Notes under the pieces: generated by a model
Seen by the model: only the letters and a program-made list of their open reading frames with translations
Told to the model about the DNA's origin: nothing
Database searches by the model: none
Part shown: one piece after another, positions 41,438 through 51,622 of the stretch
Position numbering within the stretch: position 1 is the first letter of the stretch
How the letters are laid out: the number at the start of each line of letters is the position of its first letter
Position numbers and translations under genes: made by a program
NCBI GenBank assembly: GCA_903842345.1
Contig: CAIMLR010000036.1
Location: forward strand, 186,001-250,000
DNA: 64,000 nucleotides
Source of the DNA: an uncultured Myxococcales bacterium
GTDB lineage: Bacteria > Myxococcota_A > UBA9042
Direction of reading: 5' to 3'

Positions 41438-44400
41438 ATGTCCGCCAACTCGATCACCGCCGCGAGGCTTGGAAGTCTCCGCGCCCGCACACACACGATG
41501 CGCCCCATCGGCTGGGCCAAGTGGCTCGTCGCGCTTCTGGTCATGGCCAGCTTGGTCGGCTGCGCGGACTTCTTGACCAAGAAGAAGCGCAAGTTCGGCT
41601 CCACGTGCGGCAACTCCGGCGAATGCGAATCGGGCGTCTGCACCCACAACATCTGCACCCAGTCCTGCGGCAGCGACAGCGATTGCGGCGGCGATTTGTG
41701 CATCGAAGCCACCTGCCAACAAGCGGACAGCGACTACGACGGCGACGGCTTGTCGAACAACCAGGAAAAGACCATCGGCACCGATCCGGCGAAAAAGGAC
41801 TCGGACGGCGACGGCATCGACGACGGCACGGAGGTCGGCAGCAACGTCGATCATCCAGTCGACACCAACGGCAACGGCATTCCCGACGCGCTCGAGTCCA
41901 ACATCCTCGACGCCGACCAGGACTGCATCGTCAACGCCTTTGACAAGGTGCCCAATGGCCCCGACCCGCTGCCCGGCGCGGATGGCATTTGCAACCAGGG
42001 CGTGTGCGCGGGCGCGGTCGGCAAGGCCAAAGTCACGTGCGTGCCGACGACGCAGGGCTCCAGCACCGTGGGACTCGCCGCCGGGTGCACAGGCTGCGTC
42101 TGCGAAGCGCCGGGCGTCGCCGATTGGCAAGCGACCGAGACGTTCTGCGACGCGCTCGACAACGACTGCGATGGCCAGACCGATGAAGGATTGACGTGGA
42201 ACAAGTTCCCGCTCGGGTCCCCATGCCACGCCGACAAGGGCATTTGCGCGGTCAGCCCAAGCGGCGTCCTCCAGAAGTCCGGCAAGGTCCAATGCGGTAC
42301 GGACAAAGTCGCGACGTGCTCGACGCTGGGCAACGGCAGCGAATCGCTCGCGGCCAAAGAGACATGCAACGGCCTGGACGACAACTGCGACGGCCAAACC
42401 GACGAGGCTTTCCTCTGGAACAATCACCATGTGGGCGACAGCTGCGCCGACGCGTGTGGCGGCACGCCGCTGTTTTGCGACGACAAGAAAGCGACGATCG
42501 GCGGCGCGGTTGTGCGCTGCCTCGACAGCGAAAACGCGATCTGCGCCGGCAAGCCATGGGCCAGCGGCTTCGTCGGCATGGGCCAAGGCGCGCCACAGCC
42601 GCGGAGCGACTGGACAGCGAGCTTGGTGGGGGCCGATCGGATCGTGCTCTTTAGCGGCAAGACGCCAGCGGCCGACGGCATGGTGCTGCGCGATGAAGCG
42701 TGGACGCTGGACGTGACGGCGCTGAAGCAGGGATTGAGCGTGTCCCAGCCGTGGCAGCATCAACTGGCGCCGGGGCCGTTGCCGCGTGCGCATGCCGCGA
42801 TGATTTGGGACGAGGCGTCGAATCGGGCGCTGATTCTCGGCGGCTTCCTCAACAGCAATTGGCAACCGCCGATCTGGTCAATCGCACTGACGGGCGAAGC
42901 GACGGAAGTCAGCGCGTTGGCGGCCAGCGACCCATTCTTTGTCCCCGCCATGCCGACCACGAATCTGCTCCCCGAATCGGACCAGTCGTTGACCCTTGCG
43001 GCGATCGTCAACGACGCAAGCGGCAACCGCGCGGTGCTGGTGGTTTCCGCAGGCCTGCCCGCGCCAGTCGCGCTGCCGCTGTCACCGACCGCGGTCGTCG
43101 AGTGGAAGAACGCGCCGATGCTGATGGGCGGCACGCCGACGAATACGCCAATCCTGGACCCGCTCTGCCTGACTGCGACGCCGGATGGCAGCGCGGCGGT
43201 GCTCGTTGAGGCGAACGGCACGACGTGGTGGATCACGCACAACGGCGAGATACCGGTGCTGCGGCAGTTGGCGAGCCAGGGTGAATGGAGCCAAGTACCG
43301 CGAACGGCCGCGCAGTGCGCCGTCGACAGCGCGCACAAATTGCACCTCTTTGGCGGCGTGCGGTCCGACGGCGCGCCCGGCGCCTACTTGACGGCCGACC
43401 TCTCAGCGATTCCCAACAGCGTCACGCCCAGCGCACCCAATGACATCACGTGGACCAACCCGAACGTCGCGCTTCCCGCATCCGAGCGCGCGGGCGGCTT
43501 TGCCATGTGGCACGCGGCCAGCGCGACAATCGTGATCGGCGGCGGCTGGCAGCCCGTGACGACGGCGAGCGGCGCGCATCGGGTCAGTCTCGCGGACGTC
43601 TGGGCGTTCTCGCCGGTGACAAACACCGCGACGCGACTCGACACGGAAGTCCCCGGCGGGCGGATCGGCGCGGCCCACGCCTGGCGCCCCGCTTCAGCGC
43701 AATGGTGCATCGCCGGCGGATTGACCTACGAACTCCCGGACGCCAACGCCGTCTCGCCGCGCGCCGTTCCCGTGAGCGACGCGTGGTGCGTTGCCGCCAA
43801 CGGCGCATGGACGCAAGTGGGCACCGGAATTCTCTACGCGTTCGGCATGGCCGGCATTGACGCCCAAGCCGACCGCTTCGTCTTTGCTGGCGGCTTTGAC
43901 CTCAAGGCCCATGAAGCCGTGCCCGACCTCCAGCGGATGTGGACCGGCAGCCTGCCAACCAGCAACAGCGCGATGGAGACGCTGTGGGTGCCGACAAACG
44001 CGGTGCGGACCCTGGATTTGCAGACCCACGCATTGCAGACCACGCCCTCGACCGGAGCTTATGGCCTCAGCGCGCCGTCCGTGGCGATCGATCCGCTGCG
44101 CAATCGCCTCGTGATCTCAGGCGGTTTTGACAGCAAGAAGGAGACCCACGCGTTCCTGACGCTGGATCTGGCGACGCTGGCGTGGACCGACATCGGCGCC
44201 AACGTTCCCGCGCTTGGCATGTGCGGCGGTGAATGCCATCCCGTGGATCGCTACGGCGCGCCGATGGTCTACGACCCGGTGCACGACATCGTCGGCATCA
44301 CCGCAGGCTCGATCCGCGCGCCTGACGGCAACCTCGGCGAGGATACCGGCGTGATGGGCGACGCCGGCTGCCAGGGCTTCAAGGGCAATACGCTCTGGCT

Positions 44401-44869
44401 CGGCACGACGGGCGTCTTCACCGGCACGCCGTCGTTCATGCCGACCTACGTGCCCAACTTCGCCGACGACGGTCTGACCACGCCGCTCCTGCAGCAGTAT
44501 TTTGGCGGTCCGGCGTTTGTGCCGGTGCTCTTTGACTGGCTGGGCGGACGCGCCTGGCTGGCGCCGCAGGTCCGCGCCATTCCGCAATGGGGCGGCCCGG
44601 GCGGGCAACTTTGCCCCAGCTACGCCGATCAGGCGTGGTCGACGGCCGGCGTGCAGGTGTCACTGGCCGTCGGGCTCTGCCAGCCGCTCAATCCGCAGTC
44701 CGTGCAGGCCAAGCTGGAACAGCAAAATATCGCGGCGCCCACGGCGCTCATTCACGCGGCGGCCTACTTCAACGTGCCGACCCAGAAAGCGTGGCTGTTT
44801 GGCGGCCTGGAACCCGATGGCAGCGTGTCATCCGGCCTGTGGCAGCTGGCTGAAACGTGTGGCAACTAA
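41438..44869 (+). CDS. Large surface lipoprotein with TSP3, MopE and kelch-like repeats
   Basis: The 1143-residue protein starts at ATG 41438, 6 bases after GTGAGG; an ATG at 41498 would give a tidier signal, MRPIGWAKWLVALLVMASLV then GC. After the lipobox come a Cys-rich patch (CGSDSDCGGDLC), thrombospondin-3/EF-like calcium repeats (DSDYDGDGLSNNQE, DSDGDGIDDGTE) and two MopE-type units (CDALDNDCDGQTDEG, CNGLDDNCDGQTDEA). From about residue 390 there is a beta-propeller of kelch-like units: RALILGGF, KLHLFGGV, TIVIGGGW, RFVFAGGF, RLVISGGF, KAWLFGGL. It is likely exposed at the cell surface; role not known. Confidence 0.8.
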   Translation: MSANSITAARLGSLRARTHTMRPIGWAKWLVALLVMASLVGCADFLTKKKRKFGSTCGNSGECESGVCTHNICTQSCGSDSDCGGDLCIEATCQQADSDYDGDGLSNNQEKTIGTDPAKKDSDGDGIDDGTEVGSNVDHPVDTNGNGIPDALESNILDADQDCIVNAFDKVPNGPDPLPGADGICNQGVCAGAVGKAKVTCVPTTQGSSTVGLAAGCTGCVCEAPGVADWQATETFCDALDNDCDGQTDEGLTWNKFPLGSPCHADKGICAVSPSGVLQKSGKVQCGTDKVATCSTLGNGSESLAAKETCNGLDDNCDGQTDEAFLWNNHHVGDSCADACGGTPLFCDDKKATIGGAVVRCLDSENAICAGKPWASGFVGMGQGAPQPRSDWTASLVGADRIVLFSGKTPAADGMVLRDEAWTLDVTALKQGLSVSQPWQHQLAPGPLPRAHAAMIWDEASNRALILGGFLNSNWQPPIWSIALTGEATEVSALAASDPFFVPAMPTTNLLPESDQSLTLAAIVNDASGNRAVLVVSAGLPAPVALPLSPTAVVEWKNAPMLMGGTPTNTPILDPLCLTATPDGSAAVLVEANGTTWWITHNGEIPVLRQLASQGEWSQVPRTAAQCAVDSAHKLHLFGGVRSDGAPGAYLTADLSAIPNSVTPSAPNDITWTNPNVALPASERAGGFAMWHAASATIVIGGGWQPVTTASGAHRVSLADVWAFSPVTNTATRLDTEVPGGRIGAAHAWRPASAQWCIAGGLTYELPDANAVSPRAVPVSDAWCVAANGAWTQVGTGILYAFGMAGIDAQADRFVFAGGFDLKAHEAVPDLQRMWTGSLPTSNSAMETLWVPTNAVRTLDLQTHALQTTPSTGAYGLSAPSVAIDPLRNRLVISGGFDSKKETHAFLTLDLATLAWTDIGANVPALGMCGGECHPVDRYGAPMVYDPVHDIVGITAGSIRAPDGNLGEDTGVMGDAGCQGFKGNTLWLGTTGVFTGTPSFMPTYVPNFADDGLTTPLLQQYFGGPAFVPVLFDWLGGRAWLAPQVRAIPQWGGPGGQLCPSYADQAWSTAGVQVSLAVGLCQPLNPQSVQAKLEQQNIAAPTALIHAAAYFNVPTQKAWLFGGLEPDGSVSSGLWQLAETCGN

Positions 44870-45544
44870 ATGCCAACGCCCCCGCCCATTGCCGTTCAGC
44901 CGCTCGATCCCGCGCTCCTCGCGCAGTTGGTCCGGCTGCTGCACAAGCTGAAGCATGACTTGTCCAACAGCCTGGTGGCGGCCATGGGCGAGCTGGATTT
45001 GCTGGCGGAAGACGTGGATGACGTCGCGCTGGCGGAGCGTTTGCACGAGACGCGCGGCAACCTGCTGCGGCCCTTTCGGGATCTGCGGCGGATAACGACC
45101 GGCCTGCCGTTGCCCGAGGGCGCGCCGGTGCGTTGGCAGGACGTGCGGCACGAACTGGAGACGCGCGCGCGCGAGTTGGGAGTCGCGCTGGAGTGGCAGC
45201 CGGATGTCGTGCGCTGGCTTGCGGCGGACCCGGCGCTGCGGCCGATTGTCGCAGCGCTCGTGACCAACGCGTTGGATGCTGCGACCGCGGGCGTGACCGT
45301 CGACGTGTCGCTCACGGCGGAGCCGCAGACCGGCGACCATTTCCTGCAGATTCGGGATGATGGACCGGGTTGTTCAGACCTCCTTGCGGCGGCCGACGGC
45401 AAGCTCGCCCGCACGGGGGGCGCGCACCTTGGACTCGGATTGCCAGTCGCCGCGGCCATTCTCGCCCAGCGCGGCGGGCACCTGACGCTGCAGGAAAATG
45501 CGCCGCACGGGCTCCTGGCCATCGCATCCTGGCCGGAGGACTGA
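44870..45544 (+). CDS. Stand-alone histidine-kinase-like ATPase
   Basis: The 224-residue protein begins directly after the previous stop. It has a dimerisation-helix segment with a candidate phospho-His (KLKHDLSNSLVAAMGEL, His29), then an ATPase part with N-box VTNALDAA, G1-box RDDGPG and G2-box GLGLPVAAAILAQ. There is no sensor, membrane or receiver domain, and no response regulator gene next to it. It may be a cytoplasmic phosphotransfer or kinase component for a regulator elsewhere. Confidence 0.75.
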   Translation: MPTPPPIAVQPLDPALLAQLVRLLHKLKHDLSNSLVAAMGELDLLAEDVDDVALAERLHETRGNLLRPFRDLRRITTGLPLPEGAPVRWQDVRHELETRARELGVALEWQPDVVRWLAADPALRPIVAALVTNALDAATAGVTVDVSLTAEPQTGDHFLQIRDDGPGCSDLLAAADGKLARTGGAHLGLGLPVAAAILAQRGGHLTLQENAPHGLLAIASWPED

Positions 45545-45628
45545 ATTCCCCCCGGGACTGTGGCAGTTGCTTGACCGAGTTGTGTGCCTCCGGGATACTG
45601 GCGGCCGGTTAGACTGGAGGCTTTACTC

Positions 45629-47629
45629 ATGCGTGCCTTGCTCGTGCTGTCCCCTGCTCTGCGTTCGGTTGTCGTTCTGGCGGCCGCTGTCGCGTTCGTC
45701 GCCCCGGCATGCTCCTCCGATCCGTCGGTGATCCTGCCTGAAGGCGCCAACGCCAAGCGCAATCGCTCCGTCATCATCGACAATTCCGCGTGCTATTTGG
45801 CGGCCAAGGGCATCGATGGCCCGGTCGCATGCGCGGACGACTCCGTTCCTGCTGGCGGCCTCACGGGCACCGGCATGCGGGGCGTCAATGGCGCGCCGAC
45901 GCCGGTCTTCATCGAGGACTACGCGGCGGACTACGTCAAGAATTTTGGTCAGTTGAGCTCGACCAACATGCGCATTCCAGTCGGCTACGGCTGCGCGTAT
46001 TCGCTGCAAGGCATCTGGAAAGGCGGCGCGGCCGGCAGCCCGGATGACATCAACAGCTACAATTTGACGGCATTTGAGTCGGTACTCAAGACCGTGCGCG
46101 ACGCCAATGGCACGCCGCTCTGGACCGCGGCGTACGACCTCGCGGAAGGCGGCACGTGCACCTACGCGGGTGGCCAGCAGGTCGGCAAGCCGATCGCCAA
46201 TCCCGCCAAGTGGGCAAAAATCGTCCGCAAGATCATGAAGCACTACGACCGCGAGATGCCGGCGGCCAATGGCCAGACGTCCGCGTGCAAGGGCTCCGGC
46301 GTCCTGCCGTGGGACTGCTTCCCGTCGATCTTCAACGTTGAATTCGGCCGCGACCCGTTTGGCGCGGGCGGCTACACGAACACGCCGACCGACAAGGCCG
46401 CTTGGCTCGGCGCCTACCAGCAGTTTGCGATGGAATTGCGCGGCAACGCTGCGGCGGCAGGCGAATTCCCGCTGCCGGGCAATGACGTGCGCCTCGTCGC
46501 GCCGTCCGTCGTGATGAGCGCGGATCCGACCAACCTGAACGCTGACGGCGCGGTTCGCTCGCCGATCTATGATTTCATCGACTTCGTCGTCGCCAACGGC
46601 TTGCCGCTGACCGACCTGTCGCTCGAAATTGAAACCTGCACGCCGCTGCAGGCGCGTTCGATTGTCCAGGCTGTGGCCAACTACGCCGCCAAAAAGGGCC
46701 TGAAGCACGAGAAGAATTTCTCGCTGGACTCCGGCAAGATTGTCGTGACGGACGCCGCCGGCCAGGTCGTCGGTCACCGCTCCGATGGCAGCGAGCCGAT
46801 TCCGATTTGGGTCACCGATCTGCGCATGAATTGCCCGGCGCTGCCGAAGTCGATCGACAGCGATGCGGCGCGCAAGTCGGCGTACCTCGGCGCGTTCTTC
46901 GCCGGATCCAAGATCCTGTGGCAGGGCCTCGTGTCGCACGCGACCGTGGGTTCGGCGCCGCGTTTCCCGTCGATCCAGCTCAGCGCGACCAACAAGGGCG
47001 AGGCGCTGCTGACGACGCATGACTCCGATTTCATGTGGTTCGGCGATCTGGGCATCGCCAACACGCTGCTCAAGCCCGCGGGCTGGTACCAGTTCTGGTT
47101 CAACGACGGCTTCATGGCCGGCGCCCAGCAGATCAGCGTCCTGGAAGGCCCGGACGCGTTCGGCCTGAACGGCACGCCGGATTCCCGCCGCGATTCAGGC
47201 ATCCTGCTGATGGCGACGCGGGAAACTTGCGTCGACGCGCTCGGCAAGATCAAGAACTGCGTCGAGGACCCGGCGACGTCCAACTACCCGGCCGTTGACG
47301 CCAATCGCAAGCACCGGATGCACGTGTTCCTCGTGGACCTGGACGTGAGCCAGGACGATCCCGTGACCGGTCTTGGCATCCTGGAGCACATGCTGCGGAT
47401 GGAAGTGAAGGGCCTGCCCAAGGACACGAAGACGGTCGGCTACCGCTGGGCGTACATGGATGGCACCGACAAGACGTGGTGCAAGCCTGACCTGACCCAG
47501 TCCGGGGCGCCGATGAACTGCAAGTTCGAGTTCCCGGAGCAGGGTCTGCTGGACATCACCGACGGCACGTTCCACTTCTCGCGCAACGTCGGCGTGCCCT
47601 CGATGCACTATTTCGAATTCCTGTACTAA
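45629..47629 (+). CDS. Large lipoprotein of unknown function
   Basis: The 666-residue product starts MRALLVLSPALRSVVVLAAA after GGAGG and has a lipobox VAPAC (Cys about 28). The body has a barrel-enzyme feel: MRIPVGYGCAYSLQGIWKGG, FNVEFGRDPFGAGG, and DLSLEIETCTPLQARSIVQA with acidic residues at strand ends, similar in style to GH39-like hydrolases. No family was confirmed. It is probably anchored in the outer membrane. Confidence 0.6.
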   Translation: MRALLVLSPALRSVVVLAAAVAFVAPACSSDPSVILPEGANAKRNRSVIIDNSACYLAAKGIDGPVACADDSVPAGGLTGTGMRGVNGAPTPVFIEDYAADYVKNFGQLSSTNMRIPVGYGCAYSLQGIWKGGAAGSPDDINSYNLTAFESVLKTVRDANGTPLWTAAYDLAEGGTCTYAGGQQVGKPIANPAKWAKIVRKIMKHYDREMPAANGQTSACKGSGVLPWDCFPSIFNVEFGRDPFGAGGYTNTPTDKAAWLGAYQQFAMELRGNAAAAGEFPLPGNDVRLVAPSVVMSADPTNLNADGAVRSPIYDFIDFVVANGLPLTDLSLEIETCTPLQARSIVQAVANYAAKKGLKHEKNFSLDSGKIVVTDAAGQVVGHRSDGSEPIPIWVTDLRMNCPALPKSIDSDAARKSAYLGAFFAGSKILWQGLVSHATVGSAPRFPSIQLSATNKGEALLTTHDSDFMWFGDLGIANTLLKPAGWYQFWFNDGFMAGAQQISVLEGPDAFGLNGTPDSRRDSGILLMATRETCVDALGKIKNCVEDPATSNYPAVDANRKHRMHVFLVDLDVSQDDPVTGLGILEHMLRMEVKGLPKDTKTVGYRWAYMDGTDKTWCKPDLTQSGAPMNCKFEFPEQGLLDITDGTFHFSRNVGVPSMHYFEFLY

Positions 47630-47752
47630 ACAGGCTGACCTGAGTCCGATAGCCAAGTTCGTCGGTCACGCCTGTTGCATTTCGGCCTTGGACCGCGGGC
47701 GTGGACCTCCGGTGGCACGCTGCAGATCGAAGCCGTCGAGCACGCTGTCCAG

Positions 47753-50443
47753 TCAGCGCTTCAGCAGCCGGTCACGCACGCCGTCGGGCAGCGCCTCGAA
47801 CCGCGCACGCCATTCACCCAGCCACGACAGCGCTTGCCGCGGCGTCAGGTCATCCGGATCCAGGCTTGTCAACGCCTGCAGCAGCGCCGTGACTTCCTCG
47901 GGTACCGGCTCCAGCGGCGCGTTGCCCGACAGCGACTGCACCGGCACCAGCTCAAACAGCTCCAGTTGCTTGCGCCGCGCCCGCGCCAACGGTCCCGTCG
48001 ATTGCCCCGCCGCGCCCTTTTCCAGCTCGGTCAGCAGCCCGCGCGCGCGCTCGACGACGTCCGGCGGCAGTCCCGCGAGCCGCGCCACCGCGATGCCATG
48101 CGAGCGATTGGTCGGCCCGGACTGCAGGCGGTGCAGGAACACGATGTCGCCCGCCCACTCGCGCACAGCCACGTGGGCGTTGCGCAGGCGCGGAAGCGTC
48201 TCTGAAAGCGACGTCAGTTCGTGGTAGTGCGTGGCAAACAGGCACAGGCTGCGCGTGCGGTCGTGCAGCGCTTCCACCACCGCCCAGGCAATCGCCAAGC
48301 CGTCCCACGTTGACGTTCCGCGGCCGATTTCGTCCAGCAGCACCAGCGTCCGCTCCGTCGATTGCCCGAGGATCGTCGCGGTCTCGCGCATCTCCACCAT
48401 GAACGTCGACGCGCCTTGGCTGATGTCATCCGACGCGCCAATCCGCGTGTGCACGGCGTCCAGCACGCCCATCTCTGCCTGGTCCGCCGGCACAAAGCCG
48501 CCCGCCTGGGAAAGAATCACCGCGAGCGCGACCTGCCGCATCAGCGTCGATTTGCCCGCCATGTTCGGACCGGTAATCAGCAGGACCTGCGCCGCATCCA
48601 CCGACGGCGTTTCCAGCAAGCCGCCCTGCAGCCACACGTCATTGGGCACAAACGCGCCTGGTGCCAGCGTCTGCTCGATCACCGGATGGCGACAGCCCGT
48701 CAGCCGGACGATCGGCTCGTCCACCAGCGTCGGGCGCACATGCCGCCACTGTGCGGCCAGCTCCGCGAACCCCGCGTGGACGTCCAATTCCGCCAGCGCC
48801 GCAGCGATGCGCCGCAGCAGCGGGGCGTGGCCACCCAGGTGCGCCATCAACTGGCGGAACAGTTCGCTCTCGCGCGCCATCCGGTCCGCGTCAGCCGTCA
48901 GGATCCGCCGCTCAAATTCGACGAGCTCCGGCGTCGTGTACCGCTCCGCGTTCTTCAGCGTCTGCTTGCGGTGGTAGCGCTCCGGCACGTCGTCGCTCCG
49001 GCTCCGGCCAATCTCAATGCCATAGCCGCTGACGCGGTTGTAGGTCACTTTGAGGGTGGCGATGCCAGAGGCGGTGCGCTCCTGGGTCTCAAAGCGGTCC
49101 AGCCACGCGTGCGCGTCCTCGCTGAGTTCGCGGAACGTGTCGAGTTGGGCGTCAAAACCCGGCCGCATCACGCCGCCATCGGCCAGCACGGCGCGCGGGA
49201 CGTCCGCCAGCGCCGCTTCCAGATGCGCCGTCAGCGTCTCCGCGCCTTGCGTGTCGGCCAGCACGCTGGCAAGCGCGACGCTGTGGCTCGCCCGCGCCAA
49301 CAGCTGCTGCAACTCGGGCAGCCCGCGCAACGTCTCGCGCAGCACGGTCATTTCCCGCGGCGTGGCCAGTCCCGCCGCAGCGCGCGTCGTCAGCCGCGCC
49401 AAATCGCCCTGATACTTGAGCACTGAACGCAGCGACTCGCGGGTCGGCCGATCCTGCAGCAAGGCCTCAACCGCTGCGTGTCGCACCTGCAGGGCGCGGC
49501 GATCGCCCAGCGGCGCGAGGATCAACCCGCGCAACAGCCGCGCGCCCGCTGACGTCAACGTCCGATCGACCGCGTTCAAGAGCGCGCCCTGCCGACGACC
49601 CTGCCGCACGGTCGCGATCAGCTCCAGGTGCTGCACCGTCTCGCGGCTCAGCGTCAGGTGCGGCGTCGTCTCGAGCGGCTGGGGCGGCTGCAGGAGCTTG
49701 ACCGCGCCGGGTCGCACCTCGTCCAGATAGCGCCGCAGCGCCTGTTCTGCCGCCTGCGCCAGCGTCGGCGCCTCGTTGCCGTGCATTTCCCGAATCGTCC
49801 GCGGCAGTTCGCGCGCGCTCGCCAACGTGTCCAGCCACGGCTCTGCGAGCGCCGGAAACACCAGCTCGCGCGGCTCCAGCCGGACAAGCAGCACGCCCAG
49901 CGCGGTTGGGTGCAGCACTTCGCCAATTTGCAGCACGCCGGTCGTCACGTCCGCCACCGCCACGCCCAGGCCGCCATGCTTGCCCGGCCACAGCGCCGCC
50001 ACCCGGTGATCGGCGCGCGGGTCCAGCGCTTCCGGCTCCAGCACCACGCCCGGCGTCACCACGTGTGTCACGCCGCGCGCCACGAGCCCCTTGGCCGTCG
50101 CCGCATCCTCCAGCTGCTCCACGACGGCGCACCGCCGCCCCGCTTCCAGCACGCGCTGCACGTGCTGCGGCATCGCGTGGTAGGGAAAGCCGCACATCGG
50201 GATCGGCCGCGGATCGTTCTTGTTGCGGGACGTCAGCGCCAGATCGAGTAGCCGCGAACCTTCCAGCGCGTCTTCAAAGAACAGCTCGTAGAAGTCCCCG
50301 AGGCGAAACAGGATCAGCGCATCCGGATGCTGCCGCTTGGCGTCGACGACCTGGCGCATCACCGGCGTCAGGGCGGCCACATCCACGTCCGGCGTCGTGA
50401 GCCAGTTGGGATTTGCGTTGTGCGGAACCAGCGTGTCATTCAT
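47753..50443 (-). CDS. mutS: DNA mismatch repair protein MutS
   Basis: The 896-residue protein has all MutS domains. The mismatch-binding domain contains FRLGDFYELFFEDA, the Phe-x-Glu wedge motif form. Connector and lever domains follow, then the ATPase with ITGPNMAGKST, a DDISQGASTFMVEM signature, VLLDEIGRGTSTWDG and THYHEL. It recognises mispairs and recruits MutL. The start at 50443 (MNDTLVPHNA) gives normal length; the frame is open further to 50674, but that part is unlike MutS. It is divergent from the cluster starting at 50546. Confidence 0.95.
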   Translation of the reverse strand: MNDTLVPHNANPNWLTTPDVDVAALTPVMRQVVDAKRQHPDALILFRLGDFYELFFEDALEGSRLLDLALTSRNKNDPRPIPMCGFPYHAMPQHVQRVLEAGRRCAVVEQLEDAATAKGLVARGVTHVVTPGVVLEPEALDPRADHRVAALWPGKHGGLGVAVADVTTGVLQIGEVLHPTALGVLLVRLEPRELVFPALAEPWLDTLASARELPRTIREMHGNEAPTLAQAAEQALRRYLDEVRPGAVKLLQPPQPLETTPHLTLSRETVQHLELIATVRQGRRQGALLNAVDRTLTSAGARLLRGLILAPLGDRRALQVRHAAVEALLQDRPTRESLRSVLKYQGDLARLTTRAAAGLATPREMTVLRETLRGLPELQQLLARASHSVALASVLADTQGAETLTAHLEAALADVPRAVLADGGVMRPGFDAQLDTFRELSEDAHAWLDRFETQERTASGIATLKVTYNRVSGYGIEIGRSRSDDVPERYHRKQTLKNAERYTTPELVEFERRILTADADRMARESELFRQLMAHLGGHAPLLRRIAAALAELDVHAGFAELAAQWRHVRPTLVDEPIVRLTGCRHPVIEQTLAPGAFVPNDVWLQGGLLETPSVDAAQVLLITGPNMAGKSTLMRQVALAVILSQAGGFVPADQAEMGVLDAVHTRIGASDDISQGASTFMVEMRETATILGQSTERTLVLLDEIGRGTSTWDGLAIAWAVVEALHDRTRSLCLFATHYHELTSLSETLPRLRNAHVAVREWAGDIVFLHRLQSGPTNRSHGIAVARLAGLPPDVVERARGLLTELEKGAAGQSTGPLARARRKQLELFELVPVQSLSGNAPLEPVPEEVTALLQALTSLDPDDLTPRQALSWLGEWRARFEALPDGVRDRLLKR

Positions 50444-50545
50444 GGCCGCGGGAGGATGCGCGATGCGGGCCAGCGGCGTCAACGCGGACTTGCCCATCGG
50501 CGCCGCAACGTGCGATCCTGCCGCGGCAAAGAAGCGGAGGCGATC

Positions 50546-51622
50546 GTGGGCAGAAGGTTCGACTGGCGAGGATTGGGCACGCGTTTGACGACCGTCGGCC
50601 TGCTGCTGTTGACGGCGTGCGGCGCGAGCGGTCCGCAGATCAGTGAAGTGCAATCGCCCGAGCCAGGGACGCACGCGAAGGCGCTGATCGTGCTACCGGT
50701 CGCGCTGGCGATGCAGGACGCGACCTCGCTGGACATCGCGATGCGGACGGACGCGCTGGCGCGCTGGCTGCTGACAAAGACGCCGCAGCCGTTGATCGGT
50801 CCGGCGGACTTCTCCCTGCTGCACCCGGTGGACGAAATCTCGGTTGTCTCGGCGGATACCGATCTGATGGCCCACACGTCCGAGCTGCGCCTGCCCGTGC
50901 GCGAGGCCGTCGTGCTGCATATCCTGGTGACGGAGCAGCGCGCGACGAACGTGCGCGACATTCAGGACGTGCGCAACGCCGATCCCAAGAAGCAGCGGAC
51001 GTTCCGCCAGCACGGTCTGGAGGCGCACCTGCGCACGGAAGTGTGGCTGTCGGACGCGATGCGCGGGCGGCGGCTGGCCGGGCTTGTCGTCGAGACGACG
51101 GACGACCCGACGGACGTGATGCCGGGCGGCGATCCGCGACCGGGGCTGACGCTGGCGATCCAGATGGCACTGGACAAGCTGCTGGAGATCGCCGGACCGC
51201 TGCTGACGGAGACCGGCGTGCGGCAGACGCGCGGCGATGGCTTGGTTGACTGTCTGCCCGCGACGCTGGCCTGGGCGGCGCCGGGCAAGCCGAGTTGGGA
51301 CGAGGCGAACAAGGCGAAGGCGGACGTGGTGCGGGAAGCGGCGGCGCTGGCGTTGTGGGATCGCGTGGCGCCCAACCTGACGGCCAAGGAGCTGCTTGTG
51401 GCGTCGCGCAACCGCGGCGTGCTCGTGCGCAAGGCCCAGGGCGAGCTGCAGTCGGGTGACCTGATTACCGCGATCTTCGGTCGACCGGTGACGATGGCCT
51501 ACCAGCTCGATCGCGCGCTGCAAGTCGCGGGCGGCGAAGGTGTGCGCGCGCAGGTCTTGCGCAATGGCGCGATTGCCGACGTGACACTCCATGGCCCACT
51601 GGTGCCTGCCGCCACGCCATGA
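50546..51622 (+). CDS. Lipoprotein with C-terminal PDZ-like domain
   Basis: The 358-residue product uses GTG at 50546, 5 bases after GGAGG: MGRRFDWRGLGTRLTTVGLL then LLTACGASG, a lipoprotein signal (Cys about 25). The middle is alpha-beta with no catalytic motif seen. The last 70 or so residues (LVRKAQGELQSGDLITAIFG, then QVAGGEGVRAQVLRNG) look like a PDZ domain. It overlaps recD2 by 4 bases. The role is not known. Confidence 0.65.
   Translation: MGRRFDWRGLGTRLTTVGLLLLTACGASGPQISEVQSPEPGTHAKALIVLPVALAMQDATSLDIAMRTDALARWLLTKTPQPLIGPADFSLLHPVDEISVVSADTDLMAHTSELRLPVREAVVLHILVTEQRATNVRDIQDVRNADPKKQRTFRQHGLEAHLRTEVWLSDAMRGRRLAGLVVETTDDPTDVMPGGDPRPGLTLAIQMALDKLLEIAGPLLTETGVRQTRGDGLVDCLPATLAWAAPGKPSWDEANKAKADVVREAAALALWDRVAPNLTAKELLVASRNRGVLVRKAQGELQSGDLITAIFGRPVTMAYQLDRALQVAGGEGVRAQVLRNGAIADVTLHGPLVPAATP

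Noticed and set aside
39776-44869. 1697-codon frame on the plus strand
   Set aside because: The part before 41438 is antisense to the integrase and comM and crosses the phage junction. Only the part from 41438 is supported as a gene.
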